Assembly: GCA_041736675.1 (NCBI GenBank)
Contig: JBGSTD010000009.1
Coordinates: 124,001-188,000, forward strand
From: Salaquimonas sp041736675
GTDB taxonomy: Bacteria > Pseudomonadota > Alphaproteobacteria > Rhizobiales > Rhizobiaceae
Direction: 5' to 3'
Length of the DNA stretch: 64,000 bases
Part shown: positions 41,980-50,689 of the stretch, piece after piece
Numbering within the stretch: the stretch's first letter is position 1
Layout: every line of letters starts with the position of its first letter
Made by a program: the position numbers and the translations under genes
Notes under the pieces: model-generated
The model's input: the letters and a program-made list of their open reading frames with translations, nothing else
Told to the model about the DNA's origin: nothing
Database searches by the model: none

Positions 41980-42840
41980 ATGAAATTTGATCCATTTTTA
42001 GCCAGTAGTTGGGAATTGGCCGGGAGCCGACAAATCGTTCTGGGTCCCAAGGCGGTCATCATGGGTATTTTGAATGTTACCCCTGACTCTTTTTCTGACG
42101 GTGGGAAATATGATCATGTCGATACTGCCGTTAAGCAAGCCCGAAAAATGTTCAGGCAAGGCGCTCAAATAATCGATATTGGCGGCGAATCGACCCGCCC
42201 TGGAGCAGCTGAGATATCCCCAGAGGTGGAGCAGTCACGGATATTGCCGGTGATTGAAGCGCTTGGAAGCGAGAATGGTATATTGCTTTCAGTTGATACT
42301 TGTCGCGCTGCCACCGCTGAGTTGGCAATGCAGGCAGGCGCCCATATCATAAATGATGTCTGGGGGTTTCAAAAGGACAAACAAATTGCTTCGGTTGCCG
42401 CAAGACACAACGCAGGATGTGTCCTGATGCATACAGGACGCGAAAGGGCGAAAGACCCAGATCCGATACGCGATCAGATCGCATTTCTCAAAGACAGCTT
42501 GAAGATAGCAAGGGCTGCAGGAATTTCGAGCGAAAGGATTGTCATTGATCCCGGCTATGGTTTTGCCAAGAATGCCGACGAAAATATTTCAATCCTTGCC
42601 CACATGGAGGCGCTGTTCGAACTGGGGTATCCAGTTTTAACTGGAACCTCGCGCAAGCGTTTTGTTGGTGAGATTACAGGCAGGGGCGTTAATAGCCGTG
42701 ATATTGGTACAGTTGCGACAACGGTAGTCGCCCGATTGAAAGGCAGCGCTGTATTTAGGGTTCATGATGTGGCAAAGAACGTCGACGCTCTCAGGATGGC
42801 AGATGCTGTCTTGCAAGCTGAGGGCAAAACCCGTCTTTGA
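41980..42840 (+). CDS. folP: dihydropteroate synthase
   Basis: 286-residue enzyme joining p-aminobenzoate to dihydropterin pyrophosphate in folate synthesis; the target of sulfonamides. Signature motifs: MGILNVTPDSFSDGG, IDIGGESTRPGA, SVDTCRAATAE, INDVWGF, VIDPGYGFAKNADEN and TGTSRKRFVGE. Length is standard. It is the first gene of folP-folB-folK, and the three lie in pathway-related order on the plus strand. Confidence 0.96.
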   Translation: MKFDPFLASSWELAGSRQIVLGPKAVIMGILNVTPDSFSDGGKYDHVDTAVKQARKMFRQGAQIIDIGGESTRPGAAEISPEVEQSRILPVIEALGSENGILLSVDTCRAATAELAMQAGAHIINDVWGFQKDKQIASVAARHNAGCVLMHTGRERAKDPDPIRDQIAFLKDSLKIARAAGISSERIVIDPGYGFAKNADENISILAHMEALFELGYPVLTGTSRKRFVGEITGRGVNSRDIGTVATTVVARLKGSAVFRVHDVAKNVDALRMADAVLQAEGKTRL

Positions 42841-42868
42841 GAAGACTGGATGTCAGACCGGGAGTAAC

Positions 42869-43234
42869 ATGTCTATTTACAAGATCACCCTTCGCAATTG
42901 TGCATTTTTCGCACGTCATGGTGTCTATTCCGAAGAGGAAGTACTTGGCCAACGATTTTTCGTTGATGCTGTTTTGGAAGTTGATGGTGGAGAGTCGCTG
43001 AAAAATGACGATCTGGAAGGCACCGTGGACTACGGTCAGGCTTTCAAAACAATCGAGCGCGAAGTCATGGGAAAGCGCAAATATCTGATCGAGGCGCTGG
43101 CTTTGGAAATCGCCATATCACTATGCAAAAAATTCAATATGATTAAGCGGGCTGAAATAACCATCCGTAAACCCAATGCTCCGGTTCAGGGGGTTCTCGA
43201 CAATATTGAGGTAACGGTTGTCTATCCTCAGTAA
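42869..43234 (+). CDS. folB: dihydroneopterin aldolase
   Basis: 121-residue FolB converting dihydroneopterin to hydroxymethyl-dihydropterin. Motifs: YKITLRNCAFFARHGVYSEEE, GQRFFVDAVLEV, TVDYGQAFKTI, the YLIEALALEIA active-site region, and RKPNAPVQGVLDNIEVTV near the end. The frame is open from 42764 inside folP, but ATG 42869 has GGGAG directly upstream and begins exactly on the conserved MSIYKITLRN. It overlaps the folK start by 17 nt. Confidence 0.94.
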   Translation: MSIYKITLRNCAFFARHGVYSEEEVLGQRFFVDAVLEVDGGESLKNDDLEGTVDYGQAFKTIEREVMGKRKYLIEALALEIAISLCKKFNMIKRAEITIRKPNAPVQGVLDNIEVTVVYPQ

Positions 43235-43760
43235 CAATACCTTGGTTGCCCGCACCAAAGAGGTCTTTCTTGGTTTGGGTGGCAATGTTGGTGACGTTGT
43301 TAAATCAATGCTGGATGCGCTTGGGGATATGCAACGCTCAGGCGACATCAAAGTGATTGCTAAGTCGCACCTCTACAAGACTCCACCTTGGGGCGATCTG
43401 GATCAGGATGATTTTATCAACAGTTGTGTCAAAATCCAGACAGCGCTAGATCCCCATAGCTTGCTTGCATTGTTGAAAGCAGAGGAGAAGACCCTCAAGC
43501 GAGTGAAGTCGAGAAGGTGGGGGCCTCGTACCATTGATATGGATATACTTATCTTTGACGATATGACTCTCGAGGATGATCGGCTCACGATACCGCATCC
43601 GAGGATGACAGCTCGCGCATTTGTTCTGCTTCCATTATGCGATCTGGCACCCGAAATTGAAATTAACGCGATTTCAGCGCAAGATTGGCTGGCGCAATTG
43701 GATATCAGCGATATCCGGAAACTTCCTGATCAAAAGGGTTGGATATCCGGACGTTGCTAG
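43218..43760 (+). CDS. folK: 2-amino-4-hydroxy-6-hydroxymethyldihydropteridine pyrophosphokinase
   Basis: 180-residue FolK, which pyrophosphorylates hydroxymethyl-dihydropterin to make the substrate of FolP. Motifs: VFLGLGGNVGD, KSHLYKTPPWGDLDQDDFINSCVKIQT, RWGPRTIDMDILIFDD and IPHPRMTARAFVLLPLCD. The start is a TTG at 43218 preceded by GAGG; a TTG at 43242 is the alternative, as no ATG fits. Its TAG stop shares bases with the stop of the convergent gene (CTAG at 43757-43760). Confidence 0.93.
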   Translation: MSILSNNTLVARTKEVFLGLGGNVGDVVKSMLDALGDMQRSGDIKVIAKSHLYKTPPWGDLDQDDFINSCVKIQTALDPHSLLALLKAEEKTLKRVKSRRWGPRTIDMDILIFDDMTLEDDRLTIPHPRMTARAFVLLPLCDLAPEIEINAISAQDWLAQLDISDIRKLPDQKGWISGRC

Positions 43761-44275
43761 CCGCGTTTGGCGATATTTGCCGGAGCGTCTGAGCGGTCCA
43801 GGCGCATTCCGATGACAGGAACAAGTTTTCCATCTACCCGTACTGAAATTGTCAGTTGCATGTGATTTTCATTTGCCTTGGAGGCAACCAAAACCCCGAC
43901 GAGATCTTTGCGCTTGATATTTACAACCAGTTTGTTTGAGCTGTACCTACCTCCGGTAATATCCATTCCTTCGCCAGCCTCGCCATCGAGGAATTTTCCT
44001 CTGTAGCTGGTGGAAGCTTTCTCAATAAGCGCATTCATGGGCTGCGAAAAAACGCCTACACGGCAATAGCCGTCGATTTTCATGCCGATATTACGTGCGG
44101 GATTGTTGCCGTCAAACACACAGGTAAACTTGGTGCCTTTATATTTTCCTGCAACTATCTCGCCTGGGCCGGCCCATTTGCCTTCAACTGCGCCAAAAAA
44201 CTCCCTTTCACCGGCATAAGACGGTGCTACAAGAAAGGAAAACAAGGCAAACAAGGATACAAACATGCGCAACAT
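43757..44275 (-). CDS. exported protein of unknown function
   Basis: 172-residue protein with a signal peptide (MLRMFVSLFALFSFLVAPSYAG) from ATG 44275. The mature part shows a pattern I recognise only loosely from Hyphomicrobiales proteins: AVEGKWAGPGEIVAGKYKGTKFTCVFDG, then GYCRVG and a GKFLDGEAGEGMDITGGRYS segment, ending MRLDRSD. Alternating hydrophobic positions suggest a small beta-barrel or lipocalin-like fold, and the two cysteines (FTC, GYC) may pair. No function is claimed. Convergent with folK, sharing the last bases. A 113-bp spacer with a short CTTGTaACAAG hairpin separates it from ycjF. Confidence 0.75.
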   Translation of the reverse strand: MLRMFVSLFALFSFLVAPSYAGEREFFGAVEGKWAGPGEIVAGKYKGTKFTCVFDGNNPARNIGMKIDGYCRVGVFSQPMNALIEKASTSYRGKFLDGEAGEGMDITGGRYSSNKLVVNIKRKDLVGVLVASKANENHMQLTISVRVDGKLVPVIGMRLDRSDAPANIAKRG

Positions 44276-44388
44276 AATCAAACTTTCGCAGGGAGCCGTT
44301 ATCTAACCAGATTGTTACCTGAAATGGTTAACCAAATCCTCAATTTTGTCGATCACATCTTGTAACAAGCTGAATTAAGGACCTCTTT

Positions 44389-45504
44389 TTAAGAATTATT
44401 TGCGCTTTTCCTGAAGTTTGCAAGTTCTGAGAGAAAGTCGCTGATGCCAGGACGCATTTCGACGTCAAATTTCAACGGACGGCAAACATCAATGGCAGCA
44501 ATCCCGATTCGTGCGGTCAAAAGGCCGTTCACCACGCCTTCACCCAATCTTGCCGACAATCGGGACGCGAGGCCCTGGCCGATGACCTGTTGCAACAATC
44601 CATCACCAACGGCAATGGCGCCTGTTGCTACCAGATGTGTCAGGACCTCGCGCGCGAGCTTGAGTGAACTGACCGCTCCCGGTCTTCCTCCATAATGTTC
44701 GCAGATGTTCCTTATCAGCCGCATGTTTTCATAGAGTACATACCCGATATCGACAATTGCTCTTGGGCTGACAGCGGTTACAACGGATACTCGTTTGGCT
44801 GAAGCCATCACCATTGCCCTGGCAGTTTTATCGAGCGGAGCAATAATGTCGCGCTCTAGTAGATGAACAAGATCAGCGCCATCCATCACGTCTGCGGCAG
44901 TTTCAGAAAGCAAGGCACGACCGCGAGCAGTGTCCGGTCTTTCGGCAAAAAGGGCGGAAATATCTGAAACCACGGATCTGGCTTTTGGCAGGCTGTCCTC
45001 TTCCACTGCAACTGCCGCCCTGACACGCAATGTCTCAAGTTCCTTTAGCCGCGAAATGGCCCACAGTTCGCGTGCCACAACAACTAGAAAAGCAAACCCA
45101 CCAATTGCTGCAAAACCAAGTGCAGTCCATCCAAGCCAGTCACTCCTATTGAACAGGTCACGGATCAGCGTATCGATCGCAAGGCCAACTGCAAATGCAA
45201 TCAGTACGCTGAAGGCCGAAAGAGCCAGTTTGCCCCACCCAAAGCGAGGCCTGCGATAGGGTGCAGGCAAAGGAGGCGTCAAATCGTCAATCTGTTTATA
45301 TGACTCATTTACCGCTTCATCACTCTGCAGGATGACTTCCGGCGTTACGTTCATTGCCATTGGTTTGCGTGCTTTTGAAGTGCGGCCGGTTTTGGCATCC
45401 TTGTCACGCAATTTTTCATCGCCAGTCCGACTGGAGATTTGGTCAGCGATTTGAAATGATCGAGGCGCGCGAACCTGTCTCTTGTCTGTAGGATTGGGGC
45501 TCAT
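44389..45504 (-). CDS. ycjF: YcjF/TIGR01620 family membrane protein
   Basis: 371-residue inner-membrane protein. The N-terminal 90 residues are polar and Arg/Lys-rich. Two membrane helices follow (LALSAFSVLIAFAVGLAIDTL and LGWTALGFAAIGGFAFLVVV). The C-terminal soluble/DUF697-like domain shows SPRAIVDIGYVLYENMRLIRNICEHYGGRPG, and VNGLLTARIGIAAIDVCRPL is the typical end. In enterobacteria YcjF is paired with the GTPase YcjX under heat-shock control. Here the two overlap by 4 nt in the same order. Exact role unknown. Confidence 0.88.
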   Translation of the reverse strand: MSPNPTDKRQVRAPRSFQIADQISSRTGDEKLRDKDAKTGRTSKARKPMAMNVTPEVILQSDEAVNESYKQIDDLTPPLPAPYRRPRFGWGKLALSAFSVLIAFAVGLAIDTLIRDLFNRSDWLGWTALGFAAIGGFAFLVVVARELWAISRLKELETLRVRAAVAVEEDSLPKARSVVSDISALFAERPDTARGRALLSETAADVMDGADLVHLLERDIIAPLDKTARAMVMASAKRVSVVTAVSPRAIVDIGYVLYENMRLIRNICEHYGGRPGAVSSLKLAREVLTHLVATGAIAVGDGLLQQVIGQGLASRLSARLGEGVVNGLLTARIGIAAIDVCRPLKFDVEMRPGISDFLSELANFRKSANNS

Positions 45505-46964
45505 GCCAGTTGATCTCCGAGCAGAAACTGAAGCGCCCGGTCAAGCCGGATATGGGGCAGGGATAGTGAAATACCCTGCTTGTTCTTTTCTACCTGAGGA
45601 GGCCGAAAGCGAACAAATCGAAGCAGGGTTTCGGGATCATTTCCAACATCGCTGTCAAACAACAGTTTTGGGTTGTCAGGTAAATCTCCTGGGAAGATGG
45701 CCGTTTCATCGTCTCCATTAAAGATTTTACCGTCAATGGTTTCTCCCTTGATCGGTGTGCCGACAATTACTGGAAATTCATCGCCGCCGTCCTTTACAAT
45801 AGCTTCCTTTGTTGCTCGTACAGCGGCAAGTGCCACCACGTCCACTTTCGCGCCTGTATACTGGGCCTTTTCAATTGCTGCCGCGACCAGCGCGCGCATC
45901 AGTTTTTCCATGCGGTCATGATTATCATGATGGAGGTGATCTGCCTTCGTTGCAGCAAAAAGAATACGGTCTATTCTTCTCGATACAAATGAACCGAGCC
46001 AGGAGTTTTTGCCAGTCTTGAAGCAATTGAGAATATCCGTCAGCGCGTGTTCGAGATCGTTCAGGGCCTCTGGGCCGGCATTGATTGCCTGTAAGGCATC
46101 CACGAGGACTATCTGGCGGTCAAGCCGTGCAAAATGTTCGCGGAAGAAAGGACGGATCACCACCGATTTGTAAGCTTCGAACCGATCCTGCATCATTTTG
46201 TGCAAAGTGCCAGATTGCGCGCGACCTGTTGTATCAATCGCAAGCGGTGAAAAAGTGAGCGCGGGCGACCCTTCGAGATCGCCGGGCATCAAAAATCTGC
46301 CGGGCGGCAAAGTGGAAAGAGCTGTTTTGTCTTCCCGGCACAAGCGAAGGTAGCGGGTAAATGCCTCAGCCAGTTTTTGTGCATCTGATTCCAGTGCTAG
46401 TGCATTCGGGTCAACTGACTTGAGCACCCGTAACCATTCTGTGGAAAGCCCTGAACGATTGCCCAATCGTGCAAGGGAAAGGGCTTGGTTGCTCCATTCA
46501 TCGAAGGTCATTGCCAAAAGAGGCAGATCCAACAGCCACTCGCCAGGATAATCGACTATATCAAGATTGAGCGTACCGGCACCAAAGCGCCGCGCCCATC
46601 CCGAGGAAGATTCGAAATGAATGGTAAGGCGAACTTCTGAAATTGCCCGGGTCGAGGCAGGCCAAAGGCGTTCATTCAACAAGGTTTCGATGTGGTTCTC
46701 ATATTGAAATCTGGGAACAGCCATCGAAGGTTGTGGTTGAAGTTCACTTTTCGCAATGCGCCCGTTTGCATACGCCTCAAACATCGGAAGGCGCCCGCCA
46801 GTTACCAGATTGTGAATCAGGGCACTTATAAATACAGTTTTGCCAGCACGTGATAACCCCGTAACACCGAGCCTTAGGGTTGGGGAAAAAAGATTGGCGG
46901 CACTGTCTTGAAGCGTATCAAGTGCGATTAACGCCTCATCAGTCAGACTGGTAATTCCCGTCAA
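45501..46964 (-). CDS. ycjX: YcjX family P-loop GTPase-like protein
   Basis: 487-residue ATP/GTP-binding protein of the YcjX (DUF463) family. P-loop GLSRAGKT at 36-43, conserved FEAYANGRIA, NLDIVDYPGEWLLDLPLL (switch/Walker B region) and FAATKADHLHHDNHDRM (nucleotide-specificity motif). The C-terminal end carries LPHIRLDRALQFLLGDQL. Partner of the following ycjF gene (ATGA overlap). No heat-shock promoter could be confirmed in the 80 bp upstream. Confidence 0.92.
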   Translation of the reverse strand: MTGITSLTDEALIALDTLQDSAANLFSPTLRLGVTGLSRAGKTVFISALIHNLVTGGRLPMFEAYANGRIAKSELQPQPSMAVPRFQYENHIETLLNERLWPASTRAISEVRLTIHFESSSGWARRFGAGTLNLDIVDYPGEWLLDLPLLAMTFDEWSNQALSLARLGNRSGLSTEWLRVLKSVDPNALALESDAQKLAEAFTRYLRLCREDKTALSTLPPGRFLMPGDLEGSPALTFSPLAIDTTGRAQSGTLHKMMQDRFEAYKSVVIRPFFREHFARLDRQIVLVDALQAINAGPEALNDLEHALTDILNCFKTGKNSWLGSFVSRRIDRILFAATKADHLHHDNHDRMEKLMRALVAAAIEKAQYTGAKVDVVALAAVRATKEAIVKDGGDEFPVIVGTPIKGETIDGKIFNGDDETAIFPGDLPDNPKLLFDSDVGNDPETLLRFVRFRPPQVEKNKQGISLSLPHIRLDRALQFLLGDQLA

Positions 46965-47046
46965 ATGCCCCGTTCCTTTTTCAATCTGCCATGAAACTCA
47001 ATTTAAATGGGGAGTTTTTGTTTCAAATAAAGGGGGATGATAGCTT

Positions 47047-47565
47047 CTACGGGCGTCTTTCCGCCTTGGGCGTCAAAAATTCCACCAGTTTACCGCCACC
47101 TTCGCGAATTTCGCTCCAATTATTGGTGTCAAAATCAATGACTGCCAGCGAACCGGTAGGATAGGAGTATGAAATTTCATCCAGAGCGCTGGGGTCCCCT
47201 TTGGCGGCAAGCATGTTTGCAAGACTTGCACAGGTCGGATTGTGTCCGATCACCATAATGCTTTGCGGTTCGTTGTGTCCATGAATCACCTCAAGATATT
47301 CATTTACAAAACCACTGTAGAATGCCGGAACAATTTCGGTATTTGGAGATGAGGAAAAGCTGCCCGCGATCAAATCAAGAGTTGACCGGGTGCGCACTGC
47401 ATTGGAGCAATATACTTGTTCGGGTGTGTAGCCTTTTTCAGATATCCACCTCCCCACGATCCCTGCATCAGAAATACCCTGAGCGTTCAGTTGCCTGTCG
47501 ATGTCTTTTTGTCCTGGAAGCGCCCAGCCGGTTTTGAGATGTCGAAGAATATACAGTCGAAGCAT
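47047..47565 (-). CDS. SixA-like histidine phosphatase
   Basis: 172-residue member of the histidine-phosphatase (phosphoglycerate-mutase-like) superfamily. The catalytic RH motif appears as LYILRHLKTGW; the usual RHG is RHL here, common in SixA proteins. The second arginine block is YCSNAVRTRSTLDLI, and the second histidine lies in MVIGHNPTCASLANML. SixA removes phosphate from HPt-domain histidines. That is notable because an orphan HPt protein is encoded at 30211-30564, though the two are not linked genetically. Start ATG 47565. Confidence 0.87.
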   Translation of the reverse strand: MLRLYILRHLKTGWALPGQKDIDRQLNAQGISDAGIVGRWISEKGYTPEQVYCSNAVRTRSTLDLIAGSFSSSPNTEIVPAFYSGFVNEYLEVIHGHNEPQSIMVIGHNPTCASLANMLAAKGDPSALDEISYSYPTGSLAVIDFDTNNWSEIREGGGKLVEFLTPKAERRP

Positions 47566-47744
47566 GTTAGGTCGCTACTTGAAAACCGAAAATTGAAAAC
47601 ACCGCCAATCAATACACATTATATGCAGCGGACCCAATCAATAATCTTCAAAAAGCAGATTCAATCACAAGGCTTCAGGACTTTATCCATGTTTTCTGTT
47701 CGAAATAAAATGGAATTCAGCCAACGACGTAACCGAAGCGCCTT

Positions 47745-47945
47745 CTAGAAAGCACAACCCGACTTGATACCAAGCTTGCGAAATATCGAAGCTGCAGGAC
47801 AAAAACCCGTCAGTGAGGATTGAAGCAGATTAAAACCGATGAAAACGGTGAACCAGACGAAATACGGGGATACAAAATGCGTAAGCAAGACAGAAAGAAG
47901 GGTCATTACACCGGCAAAGGCCAGAACGGAACGGTCGAGGGTCAT
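47745..47945 (-). CDS. small DUF2892/YgaP-type membrane protein
   Basis: 66-residue protein with two membrane helices (VLAFAGVMTLLSVLLTHF and FVWFTVFIGFNLLQSSLTGF) and the CPAASIFRKLG motif of DUF2892 domains, which occur alone or fused to rhodanese (YgaP). Ribosome site AGGAG stands 7 nt before ATG 47945. An AT-rich perfect inverted repeat directly upstream looks like a repressor operator (separate entry). Such proteins are often in sulfur/sulfide-responsive units; this is inference. Confidence 0.87.
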   Translation of the reverse strand: MTLDRSVLAFAGVMTLLSVLLTHFVSPYFVWFTVFIGFNLLQSSLTGFCPAASIFRKLGIKSGCAF

Positions 47946-47964
47946 GGAGAACTCCTGTTGGAAA

Positions 47965-47990
47965 AATACATATAAAAAATAATATGTATT
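47965..47990. promoter_or_regulatory. AT-rich operator-like palindrome upstream of the DUF2892 gene
   Basis: Perfect 9-bp arms AATACATAT and ATATGTATT separated by 8 bp, ending about 20 nt upstream of the DUF2892 start, where the -10 region should be. Arm length and spacing suit a dimeric winged-helix repressor of the ArsR/BigR kind. No regulator gene lies nearby. Confidence 0.5.
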
Positions 47991-48072
47991 AAATTGACGA
48001 TTTGCAAGAGCCTATGGTGCTGGAAACTGTATTGCGCTGATAACCGGGAAATTTGTTCGCAAAGCTTTATGG

Positions 48073-49047
48073 TCAGTTGCGGGGCAAGGCATTGATCCAG
48101 GCAAGAATCGTGTCTGTCACTTTCTGCGTGGTATTCGCACTAAGCGCATCCCCCGCAATAACATGGCTGTAGGGATCGACCGAATCTCCAACCGGCATCA
48201 CGTCGCTTTTGCCTCCCCATTGTGAAATAACCTCCATTGTTCGCTCCGGATTCACAACTTTGTCCTTTGGGGAGTAAATGAACAAGGCAGGTTGCTCGAT
48301 CGTTGAATAGTCGAGTCCTTGAACGATGTTCAGCAAAGCACCCATCGGAAAAACCGCCTTGCTTGGATAGCTTGTGGTCCACCCCTTTGAATGGGCTTCA
48401 TTGACTGGCTCGAAGGAGCGCTCCCTGCCTAGGATGGCCGGAAGTATGGTCTCCGCCCACGGCATGTTCAATAGCCAGGTAGGTGCTCCCTGAACAGCAT
48501 AATTGGGTGAAATCATTACCAACGCATCAATCTGCTTTGAAAGTTCGGGTTGGGCAGCCGCCCAAGTCGATAGTGTTCCGCCAGTAGATGCTGATATCAG
48601 TATCACCTTGTTGCCGAGTTTGCTGCCAATAGCGACCGCTTCTGCGGTATCATTCAACCAGTCAGCCATCCTTGTGCGTCCCATCGCATCACCGGTCTCG
48701 CCATGACCGGTCAGCCTTGTCAAAAAGAGATTGGCACCGAGCGATTTGGCAACGCTTTCAGAAACAGGGGAGGTCTCTACTTTGGTTGCTGAAAATCCGT
48801 GGATATAAACCACGGCAAACTCAGTTCGCGTTTTTAAGAACGGATTATTCCAGACAATTTCCTTTGCTGCATTCTCGCGTATATCAGAAAACTTGGCTTC
48901 CTCATCAGCAAGATAGGAATCAAGATCAGATGGGAGGGCATTGGCGTCAAAGGTGATCTGTTGTTCGCTGTCCGGTCTTGGTCCCAAGGCAAATACAATT
49001 CCGCTGGCAAAAAGAATCACCGCAAGCCATTTCAAAATCCGGCGCAT
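48073..49047 (-). CDS. membrane-anchored or exported alpha/beta hydrolase
   Basis: 324-residue serine hydrolase. The N-terminal ILKWLAVILFASGIVFAL is a signal anchor or signal peptide. Catalytic elements: HGFSATK (oxyanion region, about 83), nucleophile Ser154 in ISASTGGTLS (S-x-S-x-G form of the elbow), Asp in IYSPKDKVVNPE and His in DPYSHVIAG. Esterase or lipase activity is likely; the substrate is unknown. The gene lies 31 nt downstream of the DUF815 ATPase gene on the same strand, suggesting co-transcription. Confidence 0.85.
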   Translation of the reverse strand: MRRILKWLAVILFASGIVFALGPRPDSEQQITFDANALPSDLDSYLADEEAKFSDIRENAAKEIVWNNPFLKTRTEFAVVYIHGFSATKVETSPVSESVAKSLGANLFLTRLTGHGETGDAMGRTRMADWLNDTAEAVAIGSKLGNKVILISASTGGTLSTWAAAQPELSKQIDALVMISPNYAVQGAPTWLLNMPWAETILPAILGRERSFEPVNEAHSKGWTTSYPSKAVFPMGALLNIVQGLDYSTIEQPALFIYSPKDKVVNPERTMEVISQWGGKSDVMPVGDSVDPYSHVIAGDALSANTTQKVTDTILAWINALPRN

Positions 49048-49078
49048 TTATTTCTCCCGTCTTGGTCTGGTGTAATCA

Positions 49079-49951
49079 TCAGGTGCGAACATCCAGACGT
49101 CCTGCAAGGTCTTGGATAAATTGCCAGGCGACGCGCCCCGAGCGCGCGCCGCGGGTTGTTGACCATTCCAGAGCTTCGGACTGCAGTTTTTCAGAATCGT
49201 ATGCCAATTTGAAGTGTTCGACATATCCACGAACCATTTCAAGATATTCATCCTGACTGCATTTGTGGAATCCGAGCCAAAGTCCAAACCTGTCAGACAG
49301 CGATACTTTTTCCTCAACCGCTTCGGATGGATTGATTGCAGTCGATCGCTCGTTCTCCATCATGTCACGCGGCAGCAAATGACGCCTGTTTGACGTTGCA
49401 TAGAAAATCACATTCTCTGGTCGGCCTTCCACACCACCGTCGAGGGCAGCCTTTAGCGACTTGTAACTGCTGTCATCATGATCGAAGGAAAGATCGTCAC
49501 AAAACAGGATCACGCGCTCGGATTTCTCACGAAGAAAATTAAGAAGCGACGGTAACGTATTGATATCTTCACGATGAATCTCAATCAGTTTGAGATTGTG
49601 TTTGCCATCCTTGTTCACAAAAGCCTGCGATGCCTTCACCAGCGAAGACTTTCCCATTCCGCGCGCGCCCCACAAAAGAACGTTGTTGGCAGGCTTTCCG
49701 TCAGCAAAACGCAGCGTATTTTCAATTAGGATGTCACGCACCCGGTCAATCCCCTTGAGCAGAGGCATATCCACGCGATTGACCTTTTTTACCGGTTGCA
49801 ACCTGAATTGCTCGGGGTGCCATACATATGCTTCAGCCGCACCCAGATCTATTTTAGTTTCTGGAACTTTGCCGCCGATAGATTCCACTGCAAGTATGAG
49901 ACGGTCGAGTTTTTCGCAGAGTGCGGCAATGGGATCTGTTTTTTCTGACAT
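49079..49951 (-). CDS. DUF815 family AAA-like ATPase
   Basis: 290-residue P-loop protein. Walker A is GARGMGKS (95-102), Walker B is VILFCDDLSFD, and the sensor-type segment YATSNRRHLLPRDMMEN follows. RFGLWLGFHKCSQDEYLEMV and a C-terminal WSTTRGARSGRVAWQFIQDLA complete the DUF815 pattern. These proteins look like DnaA/AAA-type ATPases without a known client. It is divergent from yajC across a 281-bp spacer in which I see no RNA gene. Confidence 0.9.
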   Translation of the reverse strand: MSEKTDPIAALCEKLDRLILAVESIGGKVPETKIDLGAAEAYVWHPEQFRLQPVKKVNRVDMPLLKGIDRVRDILIENTLRFADGKPANNVLLWGARGMGKSSLVKASQAFVNKDGKHNLKLIEIHREDINTLPSLLNFLREKSERVILFCDDLSFDHDDSSYKSLKAALDGGVEGRPENVIFYATSNRRHLLPRDMMENERSTAINPSEAVEEKVSLSDRFGLWLGFHKCSQDEYLEMVRGYVEHFKLAYDSEKLQSEALEWSTTRGARSGRVAWQFIQDLAGRLDVRT

Positions 49952-50232
49952 TGATATTCAACTCGAAGCTGGGGTGAAAAGATTGGCTGAACGCCAGTAG
50001 CACGGCAAAATCCCCACGAAAAGCAAAACGCGCCCGCAAATCCTCCAAAACATGGATTCAGCGCTTGTGAAACCAATTTATATGCTTATCTCTGCGTTTC
50101 GACAGATATGTCGGGATTGGTTTGCATTCCGCATCAGGATGGCTATATTCCGCCGAAATTCGCGGGTGCTTGTTTCAAAGTATCATTTGATCCAAGCTCC
50201 CAAATTGTAATTCTTTTTATGGAGACCGGTTC

Positions 50233-50553
50233 ATGTTTGTGACCCCGGCTTATGCCCAAACTCTTGGTGGTGGATCAGATCTTGTAATGAGCATTCTGCC
50301 TTTTGTTCTGATGTTCATCATCTTTTACTTCCTGCTGATTCGTCCGCAGAGAAAAGCTGCACAGGAACGTACGGAAATGCTTGGCAATGTTCGGCGCAAT
50401 GATACAATTGTTACCGGTGGCGGGATCATAGCCAAGGTCACCAAGGTTGTTGATGACAATGAAGTTGAAGTCGAAATCGCCAAGGATGTGAAAATTCGTC
50501 TGGTACGTGCCATGATCGCCGATGTGCGCGTCAAAGGTGAACCGGCGAAATAA
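50233..50553 (+). CDS. yajC: preprotein translocase accessory subunit YajC
   Basis: 106-residue YajC: one membrane helix (SDLVMSILPFVLMFIIFYFLLIRPQ) followed by a basic cytoplasmic domain with RRNDTIVTGGGIIAKV and IRLVRAMIADV. It associates with SecD and SecF, encoded 136 nt downstream. ATG 50233 follows GGAGACCGG. A 10-bp hairpin lies between yajC and secDF. Confidence 0.94.
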   Translation: MFVTPAYAQTLGGGSDLVMSILPFVLMFIIFYFLLIRPQRKAAQERTEMLGNVRRNDTIVTGGGIIAKVTKVVDDNEVEVEIAKDVKIRLVRAMIADVRVKGEPAK

Positions 50554-50566
50554 CTGATTTTTTCTG

Positions 50567-50592
50567 CCGCAAGCGTTTTGAGACGTTTGCGG
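50567..50592 (+). promoter_or_regulatory. stem-loop between yajC and secDF
   Basis: CCGCAAGCGT/ACGTTTGCGG, a 10-bp stem with one G-U pair around a 6-nt loop. There is no T-tract after it, so it is not a standard terminator. It might be an RNA-processing or stabilising element separating the yajC and secDF messages. Confidence 0.45.
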
Positions 50593-50689
50593 CGTAAAAA
50601 CATAAAGTCGAGCGCACCTTGCCGAAGCGCACCAAACTCAAGCGCAAAAGCGTAATGTGAACCATATACGGTTCTATTGGAAATTAACG

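Noticed and set aside
42764..42868. Longer folB beginning inside folP
   Set aside because: The added 35 residues are out-of-frame folP sequence; ATG 42869 has GGGAG and starts on the conserved FolB N-terminus.
44356..44366. CTTGTaACAAG hairpin upstream of ycjF as a terminator
   Set aside because: Only 5 bp with a 1-nt loop; too small to be meaningful.
47416..47748. 110-codon plus-strand frame between sixA and the DUF2892 gene
   Set aside because: It overlaps sixA on the opposite strand, lacks a ribosome site and resembles no family; the 180-bp spacer appears non-coding.
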